Assembly (NCBI GenBank): GCA_002803225.1
Contig: NXFV01000479.1
Span: 1-53,336, forward strand
DNA: 53,336 bases
Reading direction: 5' to 3'
Origin: Gamarada debralockiae
Lineage: Eukaryota > Ascomycota > Leotiomycetes > Helotiales > Hyphodiscaceae
Part shown: positions 1-12,521 of the stretch, piece by piece
Layout: each line of letters starts with the position of its first letter
How positions within the stretch are numbered: position 1 is the first letter of the stretch
Translations under genes and position numbers: made by a program
Notes under the pieces: model-generated
Told to the model about the DNA's origin: nothing
Databases searched by the model: none
The model's input: the letters and a program-made list of their open reading frames with translations, nothing else

Positions 1-1245
1 TACTAATTAGTATGGGAATGCGAGGCGCGTCGGATGTTGTTATAGAATTCAGTCAATTGCGAATAGATACATAGATCCTTACGAGCCAGGAACCAGAGGG
101 AGCGTGCCTATAGGTATGGTATTTCATCGGTTTACCAGGACGATTGTATAGACGAGGCAGCTACCGGAGCTGCCGCTGCGATGCACAAGGTCACTAATAT
201 TCATACACAAGACGCTGAGTGGGATTTGGACGATTTGAAGGTGTAAATAGTCTTATTTTTTTCGATTCGTGAATAGCTTCAATTTTTTGTCCTATAGTCC
301 TTGGTTTATATCGTGACATATACGTGCCTTGCGCGCCCAATACAAATTAGGATGAGCGCGCGAGGTTATTAGGTGTGCTCCCGAAAAGTGGGGACGCTAT
401 GTACAAATAGCCGGGAGTCATGTACAAATAGCAAATCCCTTAATTAAGTTTGTGGAAGTTTTATTATTGCTGAAGTAAGGCTTTTGGTGTTGTGCACGTG
501 CTAATTTCGGCCACTTATTTCTCCCCCTTGGAGAACGAATCCCGTCACGGCATCTTAATAGGTTCAAAGAGGTGGCTGTGTTCCAGACCAATAGGCATTA
601 GCAAGATTTATATTAAGACAATATGGAAACTATAACCGATTCGCGAGGGGTCCAGAAAAGGATCCTGAGTATGATCTAGCTGACTTATCAGCGTGCTCAG
701 GACTCAGGACGCTGCTCAGGTCTGAAGAGGAAATGGAAAGTGTTCATGTCGAGATTCCGATATGGGACCTGCTGTTACATATCGCCACTGCCAAGGTATG
801 ATATCAATCTCAGCCAAACAAGCAGGCTTCAAATGGTAGTTTCCCAAGGTAGTTTTCCCTGTTTGCCGTTCCCAACTCAGTGGACTTCAGCAACAAGGTA
901 TCAAAACGGATCGCTCAAAGGCCGATCTCCAAAAGAAGAAACAAATTTAGGTGCAGTGACCTCTCACCATACAAGCTCCCAGCATCTTCGCATCGCTCAG
1001 AACATGGCCCCAATAAAAGGCTTGGAGGACTGTGAAAGAAGCAGAGAGCGGACAAAAGGGGAGGAACGGAGCGCAAGAGGAAGGAGTTTTGATCGCTAGT
1101 TCTACCGAATAGTAACCTCAAAGAAGAATGCAAAGCTAGAGAAAGAGATATGAATTTATGGATTCGTTGATCAACGCGTGTTACCAATGTCAATGTTGAA
1201 TAATTTTTTTTGTCAATCTTAATATCATCGTCATTTCTCGTCCTT
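1..1245. other. Gene-free stretch at left edge
   Basis: I see no convincing gene. An open frame on the plus strand ends with TAA at about 243-245 and encodes a short acidic tail (AEWDLDDLKV); it could be the last exon of a gene lying to the left, but it carries a stop near position 70 and has no recognisable domain. A 13-bp direct repeat (ATGTACAAATAGC) occurs at 399-411 and again at 420-432 in an AT-rich setting, which resembles decayed transposon sequence. Confidence 0.4.
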
Positions 1246-1562
1246 CTGAAGGCCTCACTAGAGAAGCGGAAGCAGGAGGCAAAAAAGCGTCAGACGAATG
1301 GCCCTACTCTGGAGAAGTCCTACTTCAAAGGAACGAATAATGCTGGCAGGTGAGTAGCTATGATCTAGAATACCCTGGTTCGATTTCTTTACGGTCTTCT
1401 GCTGTTCGTTGGAACGCTAATCCCTTCCTTGTTGGGTCTGTCTGTATTTTTCCCTCTTTTGTATGATAAAGGGCGTATCCCCCTCCTTGATTTTTTACGC
1501 TCCTTAGATATCAAGCTAGTCAAGAATTATATGATATTTCGCCCGAAAAATGTCCCATCTGA
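1246..1562 (+). CDS. Coding-like fragment with one possible intron
   Basis: This is a low-confidence candidate. Positions 1246-1349 encode a lysine- and glutamate-rich segment (KRKQEAKKRQTNGPTLEKSY and onward). It is followed by a good 5' splice site (GTGAGT at 1350) and, after a GCTAATC branch-like site, an acceptor at 1506-1507. Splicing keeps the frame and adds about 18 codons ending in TGA at 1560-1562. I found no start codon for it and recognise no family. It may be a remnant of a larger gene or a chance arrangement. Confidence 0.15.
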
Positions 1563-4500
1563 CATCTGCCTTGCAGTAAACCAAGACATAGAAGACAAGA
1601 ACATATATGCGTCTGCAGCATGGAAAACTTCCGCGGACTCTGCTCTTGAACATTTAACATCTTGTGAATGATGAATTCGAAGTATTCCTAAGTATGCAGT
1701 TATATCTTGCTAAGCTTCGAAATCCGAGGACCTTGGGTTATATAAGAGTTCTGAATGTCAGGTATAGATTCATGGCAACAGTCGGAACAGCGGAACATCA
1801 AAACGTGGAAGAAAGGGAATGGAGAAGAGCTGAACACATGCTCGAGTGCTCGAAGGTGCTGCATGCCTCTTAAAGAAATTTGAAGTGATCGAGTCACAGT
1901 GTTTGGGAGGTAGGGATACTTGACAAGATTGTTCTGAAACCATATTATTGTTGTCGTAATGCGCTTCCGTCGTGGATCGCAATAGCGTTGTCGCTGAGTA
2001 TCGTTCCCATGAATCTCTCTGGAGAATCGGAAGCTGGAGTCAACGAAGAACTGGTCGAGGGGTCTTGCGCTAGAGGACCTTGGGATTATGGACTCAGCGA
2101 GTTGATGTGACTGCAACAGGCAGCTAGCATACCCGATCCCTCAGACATTCGTTCCACGTGGAGAATTTGTAACTTACCAGAGGGCAGAAGAGAGGGGGTA
2201 TTATATGCGTCCGGAAAATAGAGTGCGTCCATAGAGACTCCCGCTTAACTTCGAAGTAGTTCTAACTTTTGTGAGAGATAACAAGCATGTTGCCGGCAAT
2301 CATGTTATGAAGAGTTCAGTGAGCTGACTCGAGAGGAGATCGTGGACATTGACAAACAACGAACGTCGTAACTTACTTGTGAGTTCAAAGTATAATTGCC
2401 ACCTGAAAAATTCATTGGCTAGCAAATCATGAATCAAGTGACCCTGCAAGGAGTCGAGATTACGAATACACTTTAAAAGCTTAATCCCAGGCTCAAGAGC
2501 TGGCTTCATCCCGTGCAATTTGGAGGACTCGGAGGAGCAAACGACAGAGAAAGGGAAAAGTTCAATAGTATGTTCTTGTAGACACTCCTGAAGTCAGCAT
2601 GCTCGGCTTCGGGAGTTGAGCATTCGCAGCTAGAATAAGAAACAGGAATTATCACTGTTGAATTGATCCTTGTCGTGGTTTGCTTTATCATAGTCGATTA
2701 AGCAAAACCAAACGTAGACTCTTTTGTACTCAGAGGGCCGTCAACGCCGTACTTGCGGCAGCTCTAGCCTTCATGGTACATCTAAACAGTTCTTCGAACG
2801 ATTGATGTATTCAAGCAACCATCCTGACTACAGTCCCATAAACCGTGACAGTACCGTATTTGTTTACTGAAGTCCATTCGTTGCAGCTTGCACCGCGGCA
2901 GCACTTAGCTGCCTTTATACACCGTATCCAAATCGCTCACCAGCCAGGGTCTAAGAGAACTTAATCGGGACGAGTCATCGCATTCACTTGATGCTCGAAG
3001 AGCTGTAGTGGACAGGATGGGTTCGGTAGGACGCAAGCGACTTCGTCTGTTCATGAATTATGAAGGTCAACTTCTTCTATTGAGTAAGGAGGATCGTTCG
3101 TTCTTAAAGTTAGAAGACAAGAAGAGACGCCAAAGTTGAAGAATGTACCAGGCAAGAGAGCGGAGAGGGTTGATATCAGGTATAAATTTTGACAGCTTCA
3201 CTAGGGAAGACCTGGGTATCTGCCAAAATCCGATCATCATCCCTTGAGACTGCTGAGACTGGCAGCTTCCACGCCGAGTCTGCCATAACTACAGACAGTC
3301 AAACTCAGGTCGATTGAAAGAAACTTTGGGACCTCTTACCTCAGATACTGGGAGGCATGCTGGTAAACTAGAATGTGACGATGTTTGTTGTCGTAGAACA
3401 TATTATCGTCGTGGTTAGCTTTACTAAGCTTAATGGAATGAGGCAGGAATCCATATGGAACAGTATGCATTGAAACACATCGTTTGTAAAGCTCGGGGGG
3501 TGGGCGCGATCTCCGCGACTAGCCAGAGAGTTATCGTTCAGGATAAGCCAGGTCATCATTCGTGTGTACAATCCGGTCTGTTCGTTGCTGATGATCCATT
3601 CCGAGGAAATCTCGACGGCCGAAGTCGTCGTATATCTTCGTGTCCGGAGATCGTGACGCAGCAGTTGAGCATCTCGCTGGAAATTTCCTCTCTTCCTCGT
3701 CGCCATCCATACAGCAGCGTCTCGAGCTCGCGATGCTAACTCATGATCATCTGCCACCTCCATCTTGATATCGATCTGGATCTCGATGTTCGCAACAATA
3801 CCCTCCCGTCCGTCAATCGACTCCAGCGCGTGGCTCGTCAATATGCCGAACCTGTCATTGTCTCGTTTGTCTTCTAGCCGCGACGATCACTTTATCAACC
3901 ATTGTCATCTGGACGCTCATTTTCGCGACGAGCGGGAACTAGGAGGTTTCTGAGCTTTATGTGTCGTAGATGTTGCACAGATCACGCTCGAGATGCGACG
4001 GAATCGAGACGAACGAGGACGGAGTTGACTCGCGGATTGTCGGACATCGGAAAGTGATCGTAGAGCTGTAAATCAGTACAGTGATCTTCGAGACAGTTCT
4101 TGAATAGAGTATGAGAATTGGGGATGGGAGCGATGAGGCGAAGGACCCAATGGGCGATGAATGATTGGAGACGCGATTCAGTGTGAACGAGGTGCGGAAC
4201 AGATTGGAGATCTTCATGATCTTGAGATGAAATGAGATCGTGATAAGAAGTCTTTGACTCTCTATTCTGGAAAGAAGGAATGATCTGCGGAGGGGGAAGA
4301 GACGATGATATTCTTTGCCTCTTAGACAACCGAGGAATCTCAGGTCCCAGGAAGAAGAGACTCGGGAGAGCCGCGAGAACTAGCTCTTTCGTGCTCGTAG
4401 AAAGAGCTTTCTTCTGGGAAACCTAGAGCTATCAAATTGATATTAGGTCAAATCAATCCTGCCAGATCCACTCCTGGATTCTGGATGTAAAGATCTCGTA

Positions 4501-4837
4501 GCACCTGACAAATCGGTAAACTTCTAAACGCCACCAAATGATCCCGAGACAAAATACCTAAGAACCCCCACCTTATGTGGTGTTTTCAGTTGTCTCTTGC
4601 CTAAAAAGATCAAAATAATGTCTAGATCTGGTATATTTCGGACACGTGCAACACTAGGTATATGGTGGAGAAGACTTTCATCCAATCGCAAAGAGGCGGG
4701 ACGAGGGCCGTAAGCAGCATCTACAGTAATTCGATGGGCGTGGCGGGGGCAATGGGATTTGGGAACGTTAGCAGGGTCCCACATCCCGGAGGCGATCTTT
4801 GAGGTGGCATTAGCGCCAAGACCTTGCTGGAATTTGT
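1563..4837. other. No confident gene
   Basis: Short overlapping open frames occur on both strands, but none has a start, length and composition that I would call a gene. The most coding-like pieces are a plus-strand segment around 3640-3880 and a minus-strand frame at 3982-4329. Neither matches a family I know, and they conflict with each other in orientation. Confidence 0.35.
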
Positions 4838-4975
4838 TCAATTTTGAGGGTGTGCTGACGGGGGGCGGCTGGTGGGGCAGTTCGTGTGTGCATGGGTCGC
4901 AGACTGGAAGAGCTCGCCTTCCGCGATCTGGTGCCGTAAGCCTTCACGCAGGGACGACGCAGAAGTTGCTGGCAT
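4838..4975 (-). CDS. Possible 45-residue small ORF
   Basis: An ATG at 4975 (minus strand) opens a 45-codon frame with natural-looking composition, beginning MPATSASSLREGLRHQIAEG and ending with TGA at 4838-4840. It sits below a CT-rich leader-like stretch. It has no recognisable domain. It could be a first exon, a small protein or chance. Confidence 0.15.
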   Translation of the reverse strand: MPATSASSLREGLRHQIAEGELFQSATHAHTNCPTSRPPSAHPQN

Positions 4976-7133
4976 GGGAATTGCGCACACGATCGATTAC
5001 CATTTCTGTTTCAACGTCGCTGTCGAATTTGGCATTTTCTTGGTGATGGAGATGGAGTCTTGATGTTTTCTTGAGGTCTTGGAGATGGGAGGCTCCAGTT
5101 GCTTGGATACGCCACAGCCTCGTGCTTCCAGGAGACGCCGTCGTTGGTCGAGTCAAACTTTGCACGTACAATTGCGTTATTGATTGATGTCCGTCTTGGC
5201 AAATGTCGTAGAGTGAGTTAGCAACTTGGCGGAAGACTTGGAGAAATTGGCAGAAATGAGTGACCGAAGTCGTGGCGACTGTCGCGTCGTGGATGGTGGG
5301 GACGATAAGAAATTGATAATGAGTGTGGTATGAGTGAGACTGAGAAGATTTGACATGTTGAAGGGTCCTGTCTGCCATGTTCTGGGGGTTATCTTGACGT
5401 CCCAAATAATTCCCAATTCGAGACTCTCAACCAAACCAATCGCGATTTTTCGTGATGGTAATACCTCCCATGCGGGGTCTGAAAGCTGTCTCTTCTGACC
5501 TTTCTTCTCGAACGTCTTGGAAAAAACAAACACAATTTCTAGTGCGTGACGACTGATGGAGCTATCGATCAGAGTTTGATTGATTATTGGGCCAGGTTAC
5601 GATGAGAATCTCGAAAAGGGAGGCACCTTAAGAAGGATTTGGAAGAGGCGCCGGGGTTAATACCAATTATGGCAAAACCAATCAGAGGCGACTTCTCGAG
5701 ACGACAGCCGAGGTTCTGCAGGGGCCGATTTGGTCGGTGGCATTTCCCCACGCCAAACTTCCCGTCCAAGCGCCGGACGTTGTGAGCGAATGCTTGGACC
5801 ACGTTTTGGATTTGGAGAACATGGTTGGTTGTTCTCAACAACAGCGCGAACATATCTCGGGCTTCCTCCATTCAAAAACTTTCCTCCAAATCTTTCAGTC
5901 AGTCGCCTTCAGCCACTGGCTAGGCTGCAAGAAAAGTCGACTCTGGTCAGCTGCGCGATACCGGTATTGCTTCGAGTCGCACTATTCGGAGGCTTGGAAT
6001 CTTCGAATCAGATGTCCCGCTGGTTGTGATACGAGAGTTAACTGGCTGCCTCTTGTCAACCTTACAGCCCCAGATCGACTCCCCAGCCAGAAAATACCTG
6101 TCTGCCTCTCTGCCTGCTGTAGTCGAAACCGCTTTCTCCGAATGTTTATGCTGGCAGCCTGCCCGCAGCGTCAGCCTCGCGCTCTCTAACATCCCCCTGA
6201 GAAGCACGCAAGGCACCTTGATGATTTGATTGGTTGAAAAGGTTTGCATCAGCTAACAGGGGTTTGAAAACGCCAAGTCGTCGACTCCGAAAGGAAGGTC
6301 CGCGCGATTGGCTGGTACAGAATTAGTACCTTCCTCCCGGGCTTCCAGAAGGCTTCCTCATCGGGACTATCGAATAATCCTTTCCAAACTTGCCTGCAGC
6401 AGAAGGTGCAACACGTGCACAGGCATTGCCCCCACAATCTGACAATGCCTCGTCGGTCGTTTCCACAGTCAGTACCCGGGGAAGCCCGCACAAGAATTAC
6501 AGCAGTAAAATCACATTTTTTGGTAGTGGAGGGGCCGCGCCACGCCTGGCATTTGGGGGACGAAAAGCGGATTTCATTTCGCAGACTTACGGTTGTGAGA
6601 AGATGGAGCGTGCTTCTACTGTATGTCGCAAAACCATTTGTCCCAGCTCACAACTGTAAGGACGTGGCAAATATGCCTCCTCACTTCACTAACTTCGGAA
6701 GCCATCTCACAAATTTAAGCACTTATCAAATCAACATTCAGGTTTCGAGTTGCCTAGTGAGATCAAAACAGGCTGCTGTTTTGGGAGTCCGAAGCGATAG
6801 TTCTAGAAGCTGTGACGACTGGCTCTACTGTCTCAAACTGCTGCATGGGTCACACTGGGATCATTCAATCAAAATTAGTGACAGGCTGAAAAGATGTGCT
6901 GCTAAAGATTCTCTTCTCCCACCCTTGTGGTTTGCTGTAACCTTATTTCTTGGCGTTATCGGCAGATCCTGAAATCGCCAATCCGCGGCCCAGGCTCCCT
7001 GCTAGCACTGAGATTGCGCCCCACGCCCAGCCCGGAGGCGCACCCAAAGAAAATGTCGCTTCCATGTTCCTTTCAGCTTCTAGCGCATCTACAGAAGGTC
7101 CCAAAGGAGACCTGCGTCCGCCCTTGCGACGGT
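4976..7133. other. No gene seen; upstream region of phosphate permease
   Basis: About 2.2 kb without a convincing coding region. The right half presumably holds the promoter of the phosphate permease that starts at 7271. Overlapping short frames here do not resemble proteins. Confidence 0.4.
6412..6417. promoter_or_regulatory. CACGTG E-box, possible phosphate-regulator site
   Basis: A perfect CACGTG palindrome lies about 855 bp upstream of the phosphate permease start codon. The phosphate-starvation regulators Pho4 (yeast) and NUC-1 (Neurospora) bind CACGTG. The distance is large and a six-base palindrome occurs often by chance, so the assignment is tentative. Confidence 0.25.
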
Positions 7134-7140
7134 AATATAA
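7134..7140 (+). promoter_or_regulatory. TATA-like element of phosphate permease gene
   Basis: AATATAA about 130 bp upstream of the ATG at 7271, followed by a CT- and CA-rich leader typical of fungal 5' untranslated regions. Confidence 0.3.
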
Positions 7141-7270
7141 GTCTCACTCGGTCCCCCTCGAGATAAAGGTTTTTGTTCTCCAGTCAAGCACTCAAGCCTA
7201 CAGCTCAACACCCATCGACAACCTCGTCGACAAGTCAATCCTTCACTGTCCATCGACATTCTTCAATACA

Positions 7271-9173
7271 ATGGCTGCTGCTCCTGTCACCAAGACCGCT
7301 GGTGGAAACTCCGCTTTCCACAACTTCCACAACGACTTCGCTCATATCCAGGACCCCAATGAGCGTCGTCGACTTGCTCTCGCTGAAATTGACAAGGCTC
7401 CCTTTGGCTGGTACCATGTGAGAGCCTGCGTGGTCGCTGGTATTGGATTCTTCACGGACTCATACGATGTAAGCTCTTATCAACAACAAAAGCCTCATAT
7501 TCTGTGCTGACAACTGGTTCCAGATCTTCGCCATTAACTTGGTCACTGCCATGTTGGGTGTTGTTTTCTTCAACGATAGCAAGTCCCACGGAACCATCCC
7601 TTCCAACTCCGATACTGCCATCAAGGTTGCTACTTCTGGTGGAACTGTTCTTGGTCAACTCGGTTTCGGTTACCTCGCCGATGTTGTCGGACGAAAGAAG
7701 ATGTACGGTCTTGAGTTGATCATCATCATCTTCGCTACTCTCGCTCAAGCGCTCTCTTCTTCATCCCGCGCTATTTCCATCACTGGTCTCATTATCTTCT
7801 GGCGTGTACTCATGGTAAGCCACTCGATTTACAAAAAAGAAGCATCTTGCTAACGACAGTAGGGTATCGGAATCGGTGGTGACTACCCGTTGTCCTCCAT
7901 TATTACTTCTGAGTTCGCTACCACCAAGTGGAGAGGGGCCATGATGAACGCTGTGTTTGCCATGCAAGGTGTTGGTCAATTCACTGCTGCTATCATTGCT
8001 TTGATCGTCACCTCTGGTTTCAAAGGCTCCCTCGAGTCTGCCACCAAGGCCTCCACTTGCACTGGTGTCTGCCAACTTGCTGTGGACAAGATGTGGCGCA
8101 TCATCATCGGGTTTGGTGCCGTCCCTGGTTGCATTGCTCTCTACTACCGTCTCACCATCCCCGAGACTCCCCGTTACACTTTCGATATCGCCCGTGACGT
8201 TGAGAAGGCCGGCGAGGATGTCAACGCCTACATGACCGGCAAGCGAGAAGGTCACCCAGACGAGATCCAGCGTGTCACCACTATCCAGCAGGCGGCCCCT
8301 GCTCTCGAGACCCCCAAGGCCTCATGGGGAGACTTCTGGGCTCACTATAAGCAATGGAAATTCGGCAAGATCCTCCTCGGCACGGCTGGTTCATGGTTCT
8401 TCTTGGATGTCGCCTACTACGGTCTCGGTCTCAACAACTCCATCATTCTCTCAGCTATCGGATACTCTGGCGGAAAAAACATGTACCATATCTTCTACAA
8501 CACCGCTGTTGGTAACTTGATCATCACTTGCGCTGGTGCCATTCCAGGTTACTGGGTTTCCGTCGCGACCATCGATACTCTCGGCCGAAAGCCCATCCAA
8601 ATTGGAGGGTTCACAATCCTCACCATCCTTTTCATCATCATTGGATTCGCCTACAACAAGCTTTTGGGCCACAGCGGACACGCCCTCCTCGCCCTTTACG
8701 TCTTGGCCCAATTCTTCTTCAACTTCGGCCCCAACTCCACCACCTTCGTCGTGCCCGGTGAATGTTTCCCCACCCGCTACCGTTCCACCTCGCACGGTAT
8801 CTCCGCCGCCGCCGGAAAGATCGGTGCCATCATCGCCCAAGTTGTCTTCGGTCCCCTCCGAACAAGGGGTGCTAAGCCAGGCGCTACCGGCACCGCTGCC
8901 TCCCCATGGCTCAACCACGTCATGCAGATCTTCGCGCTCTTCATGCTGTGCGGTGTCTTCACTTCCTTCCTCATTCCTGAGACCAAGCGCAAGACGCTTG
9001 AGGAACTTGCTGGTGAAGTTCCAGGGTACGTTCTTCCCTTCCCACCCATCATATAAAACGTCACACTAACGTAAAACAGAACTCCCAACTACGACCCAGT
9101 CATGGCCGGCCACTCCGCCGACCAGAAGCAGTACCGCAATAGCTCTGAAGACTCTCCCAAAGAAGCCGTCTAA
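7271..9173 (+). CDS. PHO84: High-affinity inorganic phosphate:H+ symporter (PHO84 type)
   Basis: Plasma-membrane permease of the major facilitator superfamily, phosphate:H+ symporter family, importing inorganic phosphate. Deduced exons are 7271-7468, 7524-7814, 7863-9025 and 9080-9173, giving 581 residues, close to the 570-590 usual for Pho84/PHO-5. Visible hallmarks are the loop 2-3 motif GYLADVVGRKKMYG, the family motif GIGIGGDYPLSS right after intron 2, TIPETPRYTFD before the central cytoplasmic loop, and NFGPNSTTFVVPGECFPTRY in the C-terminal half. The pattern of hydrophobic segments fits 12 transmembrane helices with both ends cytosolic. The short introns (48-55 nt) have GT-AG ends, and CTAAC branch points are seen in introns 2 and 3. 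The start is the first ATG after a CT-rich leader. The gene stands alone and looks intact. Phosphate-dependent control is likely from the family and is only weakly hinted at by a distant CACGTG. Confidence 0.93.
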
Positions 9174-10653
9174 TTGCATCGTTTCCTAAAGTTCACATCT
9201 TGTTGTGCGAGATACCTATTTCCTCAAGTCATGTATACGAGCGGATGATGATATGTACAGCATGCATTTGGATAGATGAGCTGGGACTGCTTGGTTGAGC
9301 AGTGGGTGGGGTTTACATAGATCTTATTTAGTATTATTAGTACGAGAAACGTGTAAATATGCGTTCATTTAATACCCTACTTTACTACTTCTGGTCAAAT
9401 TTGATGTGATTACAAGCTCGATTCAAAATTGAAGTTTAGATGGCTGGGCTACCTGAGTATAAATTTTGACGCCTGACGCAGTGGTGAAGTCATCACCGCT
9501 ACCCATTGAGCTTTGAAACCATCTGGCACGATCCCAAACTCGTATCAACCTTGCTCTCAATGCTGCCAATTCTCTCACTAACGTATCATAAGTATCAAAA
9601 GCAGTCCTAACTCCTCGCCAGTGCGGGACTACAACTCAACTCATTTTCCTTCATGTCATCAACATATTTATCATCATCCTCAACATTTCGTCGTCATTCC
9701 ATTCTTGTCGTCAACAACGCATCATAGATTCTCTCCGTATCATTTCCTACATCATACTAGGGACCTCCCAAGCTGTGGTGTCATAGACGTTTCAGTGCCG
9801 CGGTTTGCAGAGTTTGGGACCGGCCGTGGGACGAATCCAAGTGGAGCAAAGGGTTTCACTCGGTCGAGTCCACCTCGAATGGGAGTTTGATGGGGAACTC
9901 GGTGGATATTAAAGCTACAGCGGAGTTTGACTGTCTTTAAATCATAAACTAGTTGTTAAGGGCCGCGAGGATCTGGGAGAGAACGGTTCTAGGTCACGTG
10001 ATTGGTTCATGAGGCGGCCGGCAGTGTTCGGCGACCTTGCATTGAGCGTGAGCTCATACCTTGTTCCGCTATACAGTCGGGTACCTCTTTTGAGTATTTG
10101 CTTTGAAAGGCAAGGAAGGTGTCGGGCGCCAATTTTCTCGACACGGATCGTACGGTATTGGCCTTTTCCAAGTTCGGACTTGGCCTACGGACGCACTAAG
10201 AAACAACCCATTCGACGTCGGAATCTTAACATGAGCATTTTCTATTTCCACCTTTGGATCTGAGAAGTTGGTGCTTTAGCCTGAACTAGGCTGAGCAAGT
10301 AGGTCCGAGTCCAGAGTGAACTGGTGCCTGAACTGCGGAGGTACTGCGGAAGATGACTTCGCTACGACTGCCACGGGCGAAGATTTGGAAGGGTACTTCG
10401 TAAGCCACGGATTCCTTTCAGGGCCAGTTTTCAGTCCGCGCCAACAATAGGGAGCTTCTTAAATTCAACTTTATCGTAAACGGAACGCATGGTATCCATT
10501 TGTTAAGCACTCATTCAACTTCTATTTGCCAGTAGTAGGTGCCTTAATTCTACCGCTTCTCAACGTTATGGTAACCTTTCAAGGCAGCAAGATAGTAGGA
10601 CCCATAAATGAAAGATATTTCTGGGCAGAACTCGATCTGGGATTCTGAAGCCG
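9174..10653. other. Intergenic region, no gene seen
   Basis: Holds the 3' untranslated region of the phosphate permease and then about 1.2 kb without a convincing gene. Positions 9600-9760 are rich in CAT/TCA triplets like a fungal 5' leader, but no matching coding region follows. A TCACGTGATTGG element (E-box plus inverted CCAAT) lies at about 9994-10005 with no obvious target gene. Confidence 0.4.
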
Positions 10654-12521
10654 TTACAACGGAGTCCTTATCAGCCTAATGCCAAGGAAGCGAGGCTCCA
10701 TAGAAATCGCGTTACCTCCCGCATCAAGTTCAAGAACGAACTCATCGACGCTAATCCTCCCATAAGTATTCTGATCAACACTAGCCCAAATATTGAGATC
10801 CTGATCGAACACCCTCGTAGCCGATCCCATGCCTGCTCCGGTATCAAATAGGGCACGATATCCCATGCGAATCCTACCATCAATCTCGTCGACTAAATCA
10901 GTTGGATATAACCTCACGGACCTGATATTACCCCCATTTGTCATGTGCGAGTATGCCTCAGCAGTGGCCAGAAGGTCCGATCCTTTGCTGATCCATTTCT
11001 CTATCACCAATCCTACTTCGTCTGTTTTCAACTGTACCGATGAGTTGAAGGTGCCATCTGAAGCATAGTGGCCAACGAGGTTCTTGGTTGCTTCTTCTCG
11101 AGCCAATTGGTGTAAGACAGGAATGATTGTCTGAACAGCCGTTTCGGCAACGGTGTTGATAACGCTGCCCTCTGCTCCAGCAGTCAAGATGGCAACGGCA
11201 ACTTGGTAATCTGGGATCAGGATGAGAAGTGAGTTGTATTGGCCGATGCTGCCGTCTTTGGTATACAAATCGATGGTGTTACCAGTTGTTATATTGCTAC
11301 GGGTGCGCCATATTTCCCAAGGTGCGCCAACAGAGACTGTCAGTGCTGATGTGTGTGCGAGTGGCTTCATCCACCTTCTTGTAACGGAGGGGGCAAGATG
11401 AGCACTGAGCAATATGTCTCGACCAAATCTGGCCAAATCGGAAGACGAGGAGTACATGCCACCGCCGCTGCATTCATTGTCAGTCAGACAGAGCAAGTAT
11501 CAATGGCTGGGGCTCTCACGGTGCTTCGTCGCCGATGTCATAAAACCACGCGCTGTCCCCATGTGGTATCACTCCCAAACTATCTGCCGGCTTGCGGATA
11601 CTGGTGTGATTCATTCCCAAGGGCTTGAAGACATATCCCTGCATGATGTTCTCGAAGCTATTTCCTCCGATTGCCTCCAAAGCATAGCTTAGAATGCGGA
11701 ACGCTGTGTTCGAGTATACCGGTGTAGAGTGTGGCCGAAATACCGGATGATGGTGGACGAAGCCTTGAAAATACTCTATTGAATGTATTAGCATCTGAAT
11801 CTTTTTGCTTTTCTCCTAGACATCGAATCGCACACCTTTCCTTGTACAGGGTCTCTGCATTTCGCTTCCGCCACACGTGGAGATATTGTTAGAGGCCAGT
11901 TGAGGCAAACCTTGCTCAGTCCATGGAAAGGGAAACGTAGATAAGTCTGCATTTTCATCTTTGCGCAAACGTCAGCTGGATCGCAGGGTGTCGACGAGAA
12001 GGGTTCTCACAATCTCGGCCGATGCCAGACATCTGGCTTGCGAGTGAACCAAGAGTCACTTCCTCCCATCTGACACTATTCAAATCAGAGCAACTGCCAG
12101 AATTCCGGGAAATCTGGCGTAGCTCTGGCACATAGTCTGTGACGGGCCTCTCCCATAGCTCCAGACCGCCGTTCAAGAGGAAAGCATAGACGGCGAGAAG
12201 CTTTGAGATGCTCCCAATTCGGAATATGCTGTTGACAGAAACTCGGTCGGTTCCTCCAGTACTAGTATCTAAAGAAGAACCTCTGAAGTTGAAATCGAAG
12301 GCTGTCGACTCCTGCGCTGTGCTGGTAATGGAAATGGAGACCGAAGAAGTGTTAGGCGTGAAATTTCCGAAGGGGGTTTTGCCTTGCTCAAGTGAGCTTT
12401 TGAGTGTCGATGAGAGCTGGGAGCATGATGATAAAAAGCCGAAATTCGTGCTGAGAAGCCGAGGAGGTGGGAAGGTAGGACCAAGCAGGACGTGAGGACT
12501 GGAAGGAGTATCTAAGGCCAT
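10654..12521 (-). CDS. Serine beta-lactamase-like hydrolase (class C / LACTB family)
   Basis: Member of the fungal serine beta-lactamase-related family (Pfam Beta-lactamase type fold), a serine hydrolase whose substrates in fungi are mostly unknown. Deduced exons (minus strand) are 12521-12011, 11958-11836, 11775-11520 and 11467-10654, giving 567 residues. The nucleophile motif SxxK is seen as FRIGSISKLLA (Ser104, Lys107) and the second active-site motif YxN as PVYSN (Tyr232). A GGGMYSSSSDLARFGRD block follows intron 3, as in relatives. The last 250 residues match the layout of the C-terminal beta-rich domain of ARB_00930-like proteins. Introns are 52-60 nt. The start is the first ATG downstream of a TATA box; no signal peptide is evident, although relatives are often secreted, so an unseen upstream exon is possible. 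It is divergent from the glucosyltransferase gene at 13120. Confidence 0.85.

Noticed and set aside
3368..3841. Minus-strand 157-codon frame as a gene
   Set aside because: No ATG-supported homology, poor composition beyond residue 90, and a competing plus-strand frame; probably chance.
5947..6249. Several 70-150 codon frames at 5.6-7.1 kb
   Set aside because: Overlapping on both strands, low-quality composition, no splice pattern; likely promoter/intergenic DNA of the phosphate permease.
7452..8918. Long minus-strand frames opposite the phosphate permease
   Set aside because: Mirror-image frames produced by codon bias of the permease; acidic Ser/Gly-rich composition typical of antisense artefacts.
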